Below the pieces are notes generated by a model, which saw nothing but the letters and a program-made list of their open reading frames with translations, searched no databases and was not told the origin of the DNA. A stretch of 64,000 nt of DNA from Siphonodentalium dalli (taxonomy: Eukaryota > Mollusca > Scaphopoda > Gadilida > Siphonodentaliidae), in NCBI GenBank assembly GCA_032622095.1, contig CP136068.1, forward strand, positions 161,219,465-161,283,464, given 5' to 3'. The first letter of the stretch is position 1; every line of letters begins with the position of its first letter. Position numbers and translations under genes: made by a program. Positions 57,863-64,000 of this stretch are shown here, piece by piece.

Positions 57863-58237
57863 ATGGAAGACTTCTTTATGTGTGATCCATGTGAAACGAC
57901 ACAGATAAAGGAACGAAGGCCTCAAAAAGAGAGAGACATTAAAGGACTTAAATGGTGTTGGTTATGGGATCAGTTGAAATTCGGAATATTGTGTGGATTG
58001 CTGTTCAATGGTGTCGGTGTTTTTGCCCATCCATTCGAATCGCAAGCAGATGGCTTTCTGACTGAAACAAACCTTTCAAATGTCAAGAAATGTGAGACAA
58101 TGTGCAAGAGACACGCGGACTGTACCAAGATCGGATACAATGTTAAAACAAAGATGTGCGTTCTCCTGCAGCCAGATGAATCTGGAGTTGCACAACCGCC
58201 AAAGGAGTGGTTCATGGTAGATATCGAAGACACAAAG
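57863..58237 (+). CDS. PAN/Apple domain exon, probably the first coding exon
   Basis: The ATG at 57863 has good context (gagaaaATGG). The exon gives 125 codons and ends at a consensus donor AAG|GTAAGA in phase 0. Residues 1-30 are charged and contain CDPC. Residues 39-56 (KFGILCGLLFNGVGVF) are hydrophobic and could be a signal anchor or internal signal peptide. Residues 57-118 form a PAN/Apple-like module with four cysteines at 77, 81, 87 and 99 ('CETMCKRHADC', 'KTKMCVLL'). PAN modules bind proteins or glycans in extracellular proteins. The downstream exons were not found before the window end. An acceptor upstream (gacccag at 57855) is an alternative to the ATG start. Confidence 0.65.
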
Positions 58238-59190
58238 GTAAGACTGTAGTTATATATTCGTGTTGTTGTAAACTAAAATCTTCAAAAAGTAAGACGCATC
58301 TAATGGTGTGAGAGTTGGTTGTCAATGTGCTTGGATGGGCACCGTTTTATGGGTGACATTTCAAATAAAAAAATCGCAGCTGATTCAAACCCTCATAATT
58401 CGACCATTAATTCCTAGTGAAGCGTTGTTCATAAATGGAAGTAACCGAAAAACATGTTCAATACAAATTGCTCTGGATCGATCCAGCGAATGCTCAAACA
58501 TCAACAGCTTCATTACAATATAGAATCTAAACCGTTATTAAAGAGAACGCCAAATAATAGATTGTAATTAATTTTTCCTTATTGGCTATATAGATACCAA
58601 GAACTTCTAGAATGTTTGTATACAAACGGTAAACATGCTTCACTATCTTGAATACAGACATAATAACATTTTAAAAAAACGACGGCGGTGTGTAAACAAT
58701 ATACCATAACATTTTATTGATAAGTGTAAATCAAAACATAATATATTCACAAATATGTCGTTTCCCCCACCCTCCACCAACCCACAACACACCCCATAAA
58801 ACAGACAACTGCGCAAAATGCGACATCGTGATAAGCACAATACTAACATGTGTGCACGAGGAAATACGCAATATGAGCTGGTTTGCCGCTGCCGGTTGTC
58901 AATTTAGCAAATTGTTAAACAAAAGTGAATTTGCAACAACTGAAATCCGATTTGCAACACGACTGCAACACATCCTCACGTAAATACGCACATAATCGAC
59001 CTTTAATGCGAAATATGTTCATAATGTGATTATATGATTATGAAAGAAGCCGATAATGGACTAATGTCCGTTATTCCGTTTTATGGCGCGGGCCAAAATG
59101 AAAACACATGTTAAAGAGCGTACACATGCTTAGTCGTGATTTGGCTTATTTGGGTCATTGTCCGCACATAAGGAACCTATAATTGAGTTA
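58238..59190. other. No further exon recognised
   Basis: Presumed intron of the PAN gene. Confidence 0.4.
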
Positions 59191-59340
59191 TTATGAGTCG
59201 ATATAATGTGACTAAAACGCTCTCATGTTCAGTTCGTTATCGACTTAAAATGAGCCGATTATACGCAGTTTATCTACATAAAACAAATGTGATTATAAGC
59301 AGATAATTTGCGGGTTTTCGGAGAACAGGCTCAACAACAC
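59190..59340. repeat. Dispersed repeat with 'atgagtcgat', copy 1
   Basis: Words 'atgagtcgatataatgtgac', 'aaaacgctct' and 'gcgggttttcggagaacagg' recur inverted at 63.80-63.96 kb. Confidence 0.6.
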
Positions 59341-59675
59341 TGGCACTTACCTTTTTGGCCTTTGGCAATTGATCCCCGTCGGGCATATAATAAAAATTGA
59401 AGCCAATTTATCGGAAACAAAACACATATTGCTATACAGTCGCAACATTTCTAATTGAAAGCGTTTAATGGGTTCGCGGCTTATGTCACATCGACGTATT
59501 GTATCGCTAGAGTAAATTGGTTTCTAATTTTTACTCGAGTAGAACACAGAGAGATTATTGACTCCACTTTGAAAAAACATTAGTCAAACAAAGGGCATCC
59601 TAGAAGTCTAACTCTTTAGGAAACTGTGGTGTGATAGTGGGTGTGAGATAACTTGTCATAAATATGTGCCCTTAA

Positions 59676-60168
59676 AGGCACAGTTGGCCTTAATTGTCGA
59701 AAAATTCATATTTGTTCCAAACACCGTAAACAGAAAAACATTAAAACGCATACAGTTTCGTTCATATATACCATGGCCATCGCGTAAACAGCATGCTATC
59801 ATAAAGACTTACTATATTTTACATAAGCAAGAGCCTGATTGTGTTACAGAAGACAGCACATTGTCACTGGCTAATCACACACAAATGATATAAACGCTCT
59901 TTATTAGTTCCATATCAGGAATTCAGCAACAAATAACGCTCTTTATGTTTACCATCATAATATAAACAAACACCATAAAAGTAACTTTTTATGCTTATGT
60001 TTACATAACAATGGTCAAAAAAATGACAATATCATACTGTTAATGCGATATTTCTTATTTGTATACGGACAAAGTCTGTCTACATTGTGATGTTCTTTCT
60101 GTTTGTGGCGGTTTTTGATGGGTGGAAATATTTTCACAGGATACCCACCGCCAAGGCCAACCGTACCT
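59676..60168. mobile_element. piggyBac-like MITE, copy 2
   Basis: TTAA at 59672-59675 and 60169-60172 flank ends 'aggcacagttggcctt' / 'aaggccaaccgtacct'. It is 493 bp, very close to the next copy, and opposite in orientation to the 16.7-kb copy. Confidence 0.9.
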
Positions 60169-60520
60169 TTAATAACTCAGCTTTCACATTAAAGAAAATA
60201 TGATTTGTAGGCATTTTTGTTATTGTATTGGAGACACTCAATTCAAAAGAGGCACCAAAATGTTTGTCGGAACAAAGAAAATCAAAAGTGTCTAAACAAA
60301 TAATAAAATTGGCAACAGTGTTGACAACTGAGAATCTTTGGGCAGCAAAAAACTCTGAATGTGAGCTTATTTGCTCATTAAAATAACCCGATATGTTCTT
60401 ATTTTCACATGAACAGGCTGACACCTTATGTATAATTAGTATGTATGGGTCATATAGTTATCTTATTATTGGATGAGTGTATCATATACCATTCTACCTA
60501 GAATATGTTTAGCTGTTTAA

Positions 60521-61014
60521 AGGCACGTGAGGCCTTAGTTGTCGAAAATATTCATATTTGTTCCAATCACCGTAAACAGAAAAACATTAAAACGCATACA
60601 GTTTCGTTCATATATACCATGACCATCGCGTAAACAGCATGTTATCATAAAGATTTACTTTATTTTACCTAAGCAAGAGCCTGATTGTGTTACAGAAGAC
60701 AACACAATGCTGCTGGCTAATCACACACAAATGGCATAAACGCTCTTTATTCGTTCCATATCAGGAATTCACCCACAAAGAACGCTCTTTATGTTTACCA
60801 TCATAATATAAACAAACACCAGAAAAGTAACTTTTTAGGCTTTTGTTTACATAACAATGGTCAAAAATATGACAATAACATACTGTTTATGCGATATTCC
60901 TTATTTGTATACGGACTAAGTCTGTCTACATTTTGTTGTTCTTTCTGTTTGTGGCGGTTTTTGACGGATGGAAATATTTTCACAGGATACCCACCGCCAA
61001 GGCCAACCGTACCT
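60521..61014. mobile_element. piggyBac-like MITE, copy 3
   Basis: TTAA at 60517-60520 and 61015-61018 flank ends 'aggcacgtgaggcctt' / 'aaggccaaccgtacct'. It is 494 bp. It has the same orientation as copy 2, with 348 bp of unrelated sequence between them, so the pair arose by two insertions or a duplication including the spacer edge. Confidence 0.9.
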
Positions 61015-61149
61015 TTAAATATACTGCACGGCGTCGTTGTTAGTTAATAGTTATAAAAAAAGTGCTTGCGTGACATTTCTATATTATACGAAGTTATATC
61101 CTTCTCTCAAGTGGCATGATCTGCATTTACCATGTAAGGAATTTACTTG

Positions 61150-61265
61150 ATTCGATTAAGGTTATTCAGTTATAACTGAACAGTTTGAATGTAAACTATA
61201 TAACGGGCGTGGCCCGTATGGTAAATAATGTCCCAGACTGTTCGGTTATAAGACATAACTTTAAA
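61150..61265. repeat. Imperfect hairpin, about 45-nt arms
   Basis: 'ttataactgaacagtttg' faces 'agactgttcggttataag' across the centre 'acgggcgtggcccgt'. Mismatches are scattered, unlike the CTCG hairpins. Confidence 0.55.
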
Positions 61266-63640
61266 AAACGAGTGTTTAACTGAGATTATTTCCGACGAAA
61301 AAGACACATAAAGTTGAAACTGGCACTCAAACATCAAATGATAAATTGACCAAGTGGCGTCATAAATTCGTCACTTTTGATTGGCCAGTGGACAGTATGC
61401 TCGGTATTGGTCAGTCGCTCCGCTGTAGCAGCACGTTTATTGAAAAATTATTGAAACTATCAATGTAGCATACATGTAGGTGTTGGACAACAGATATTTT
61501 ATTAATACGGTTTAAGGCTTCGTCAACCCATTTCCCCCAAAATTTTATAGAGAAAAATAAAGGATTATGTTCACTTTTATTACTAACGCAGGGTTGCCCG
61601 GCGTAACCCGGGTTAAAGTGTAATCAAAACGTTAATAAATGTTGTCAATCGGTTGATAAGCACAAATACCAGTATGGATGAAGAGTTCTGCATTTTGTAT
61701 CAATGCCATAGATTATCCAGTTTCCATAAATTTGAAGGTACCAAGATGCCCATACTGACATCGGGCGTCAAATTTGTTAAAGACACCAAACTTGTTATAT
61801 AATTTTGGTGCCCCTTCCCCAGTCCATTCCTGACATGGACATCAACCTGTTTGTTGTCTTTAAACTACACCATTATTTCATCGTAGCATGCATGGAGAAG
61901 TATATATACATGCACGTGTTTATATGAGTATCGATGAAACAATTGTGTTGGTGCTCACCGCCCCGATCCACATTCCCGATCCGAATGGTGCCAACTCTGA
62001 AAACGAAAACTGCACAATTAGGTTCCTTATATCGCAGCCATATCTATGTGTGTTCAGTGTAAAGCGCGACAAAAAAGTGTTATCAATGTTTGTTCCATTT
62101 CCCCTATGTTGTCTATATAAGTTTGGTATAAATGCCGACAAATACATGTTCATCAAACGTGGTGTTCATCCTAATTAGTGTCTAAGTATTTGCACAGAAT
62201 GTCTTCGATATTGACCATATTATATTTTATACGAGCCACCAACAGCCACATTTGTATGTTTTATCTCATAACCATGGCCAGTTTCCTAAAACAAAACAGA
62301 CGATCGCCCATATATATTTACCAAATATAGCTAATAGCAGGCTTGCATCCCATGCATTCTACCGATAATGTGAGAGAGGGACGCAGCTATAGTATTTTCA
62401 TAGGAATTATATGATCCCTCTGAATATTATATTGAATCCCACCTGAATGAAAACTCTTTTGTCAATGCCAGCTAGATGACATTTTATTATACAAAGATGA
62501 ACAGTGGCATTTATTTCTAAATGTATCAAAAAGTTCGATTTTTCAAAACACCCATAACACTACAGTTGACATGTGCTGTCAACTCAAGAATGACTCGGGC
62601 TTGCCGTTAAAAGCTATGCGCATACTTCAACGCGGATGCTATTTAGTCGGGCGCTGACACCAGCATTTCAATTCCGCGCATTCTCTATACTTGACCACAA
62701 AGATCTGTGGTGGATCTTTCTTAACATGTTGATACTCAGACACCGTTTTGCGCGAAAGTGTTTTTTCCTTTTTTTTATTTATTGCGAGTATCGTTTACCG
62801 GAGCTAAGAAGTAGATATTCACTATCGAAAATATTTCAGATGTTGCATACATGTATATATTTTTTAAATGGTATAATCAACGTGGTTGTATTCTCGGTAG
62901 TATATGATTTCCACATTCTTCCAGAATCGGTAATGCCTGAGTATACTCACTCATCAAATTAATTCACTAAATGGACAATCTACGTCTTTAAAAGAACCAA
63001 GAATTTTATACGGTTTTCAATTAGCAATTAATTTTTTGTTTAAATAAATGTGCGCCAAATTGATATTTTTATACCACACCATTAGATCCCTGTAAAGCAT
63101 GCGGGTGCCTAATTAAAAATCAAATTTCGGTATCAACGCGGTTATGACAATTATGGTGCTTCTAGCTATACATCCCTAACGCACGACACTGATTTTCCAA
63201 CTTTAAACCCCATGTGCCAATAGACTCATTGCAAGCCTACAGATACGTTTATGATAATCAGTGATAACATGTTTACCCAGTATGATGCACCCACTAATCA
63301 CAATCCTTGACGCCACCACTCTCGAAACTTTAAACGTTAGATTCCTCGTTGCAAGGAACATCTATATAACCCCTGACTCAAATGGCAGTACTTTTGACAT
63401 ATATAAACCACACCATTAGATTCCTCATATCATGGAGATCATTACGTATAAGCTTGGTGGACATCGGCGACAATTTTGTTCTGCTCCTCCCCTGTTGTGC
63501 CCCTGACAACAACAGCGTCAATTTAGTAAATTCTAACCCCCACCAATATCTTTCTCGTAAAAGTACACCAAATAGACCCATCTGTTATCTAGATGGTCCC
63601 CTGTAAATTTATATAGAACACATACAGAAGACAGACAGAC
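61266..63640. other. No gene seen; weak dispersed similarity
   Basis: Phrases such as 'caccattagattcctcat', 'caccattagatccctgtaa' and 'gttagattcctcgttgc' recur at 63.08, 63.34 and 63.40 kb, suggesting an old degenerate repeat. The 96-codon frame at 61.9 kb has no recognisable domain. Confidence 0.4.
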
Positions 63641-63648
63641 GTTCGCAA

Positions 63649-63693
<45 letters not shown>
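63649..63693. repeat. (TA)n microsatellite
   Basis: About 22 uninterrupted AT dinucleotides. Confidence 0.95.
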
Positions 63694-63696
<3 letters not shown>

Positions 63697-63799
63697 TGAC
63701 AGTAACCAAGCCAATTGATGCACCATTTTATGATTATTATTCATCATGGAATATCTTAGAAAAACTAAATGTGAACTTTATAGAGGTTTTACAAATATT

Positions 63800-63965
63800 T
63801 TTATCAACCTGTCTTCTCTAAAACCCGCACATTATATGCGTATAATAGAACCTGTTTTAGATAGATGATCTGCTTAGAATATCCTCATTTTGAGTCGATA
63901 ATGTGCTGAAAATAAGAGCGTTTAGTCACATTATCGACTCATAGTGAGGCGTTTCTAAGAAGATG
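63800..63965. repeat. Dispersed repeat with internal hairpin, copy 2
   Basis: 'cctcattttgagtcgataat' and 'attatcgactcatagtgagg' form a hairpin, and the left part is the inverse of 59.19-59.34 kb. Confidence 0.6.
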
Positions 63966-64000
63966 ATTCACAAATGATAGATTCACTTCCCCAACAAGGC

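Noticed and set aside
1-64000. tRNA or rRNA genes
   Set aside because: No GGTTCGAATCC-type B box with a matching A box, and no rRNA-like stretch, was found by eye.

Overview
The window looks like eukaryotic, AT-rich genomic DNA from a marine invertebrate, most likely a lophotrochozoan such as a mollusc. The grounds are single-domain exons bounded by AG/GT splice signals and separated by introns, long non-coding stretches, a non-LTR retrotransposon remnant with an RNase H domain, several families of short inverted-repeat elements, and mosaic extracellular domains (EGF, Ig, C-type lectin, PAN). The species assignment is inference; nothing here identifies it.

Left third (about 1-28.0 kb, + strand): a run of extracellular-domain exons. 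A canonical EGF exon lies at 3.36 kb. A tandem array of near-identical 114-nt EGF exons runs from 8.2 to 15.9 kb, with 12 intact copies, two decayed copies and two truncated copies. Two Ig-like units follow at 19.4-20.1 kb, the first cut by its own duplication junction, and then two exons of a C-type-lectin-like domain (23.999-24.175 and 27.764-27.945 kb). Every complete exon with two defined ends is symmetric phase 1-1, so the exons can be duplicated, skipped or joined without breaking frame. Read as one transcription unit they give EGF(n)-Ig-CTLD. This recalls the Ig+lectin immune proteins of gastropods (CREP/VIgL type) but with an EGF array. One gene is not proven. A LINE remnant (4.1-6.1 kb) interrupts the early intron.

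Middle (28-52 kb): no confident host gene. It contains a 40-bp minisatellite, a 1.13-kb hAT-like element with target duplication, two dispersed copies (32.5-35.8 and 46.5-50.0 kb) of a 3.3-3.5-kb block with degenerate CUB-like reading on the minus strand, a composite of satellite, telomere-like and 'aagatggccgcc' repeats with an inserted TA-flanked MITE, and a minus-strand pseudogene (40.87-43.78 kb) of a multi-copy protein probably spread by mobile elements.

Right (52-64 kb): mostly intergenic or intronic. It contains a first-exon-like PAN/Apple exon (57.86-58.24 kb), two TTAA-flanked piggyBac-like MITEs in tandem (59.7-61.0 kb), and relatives of repeats seen elsewhere in the window.

The least expected pattern is a set of snap-back hairpins (3.0, 8.7, 15.6, 24.6, 32.4 kb) from three unrelated sequence families. 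Their otherwise well-paired arms carry non-complementary TC opposite TC, mostly within CTCG or TCG, at mirrored positions.
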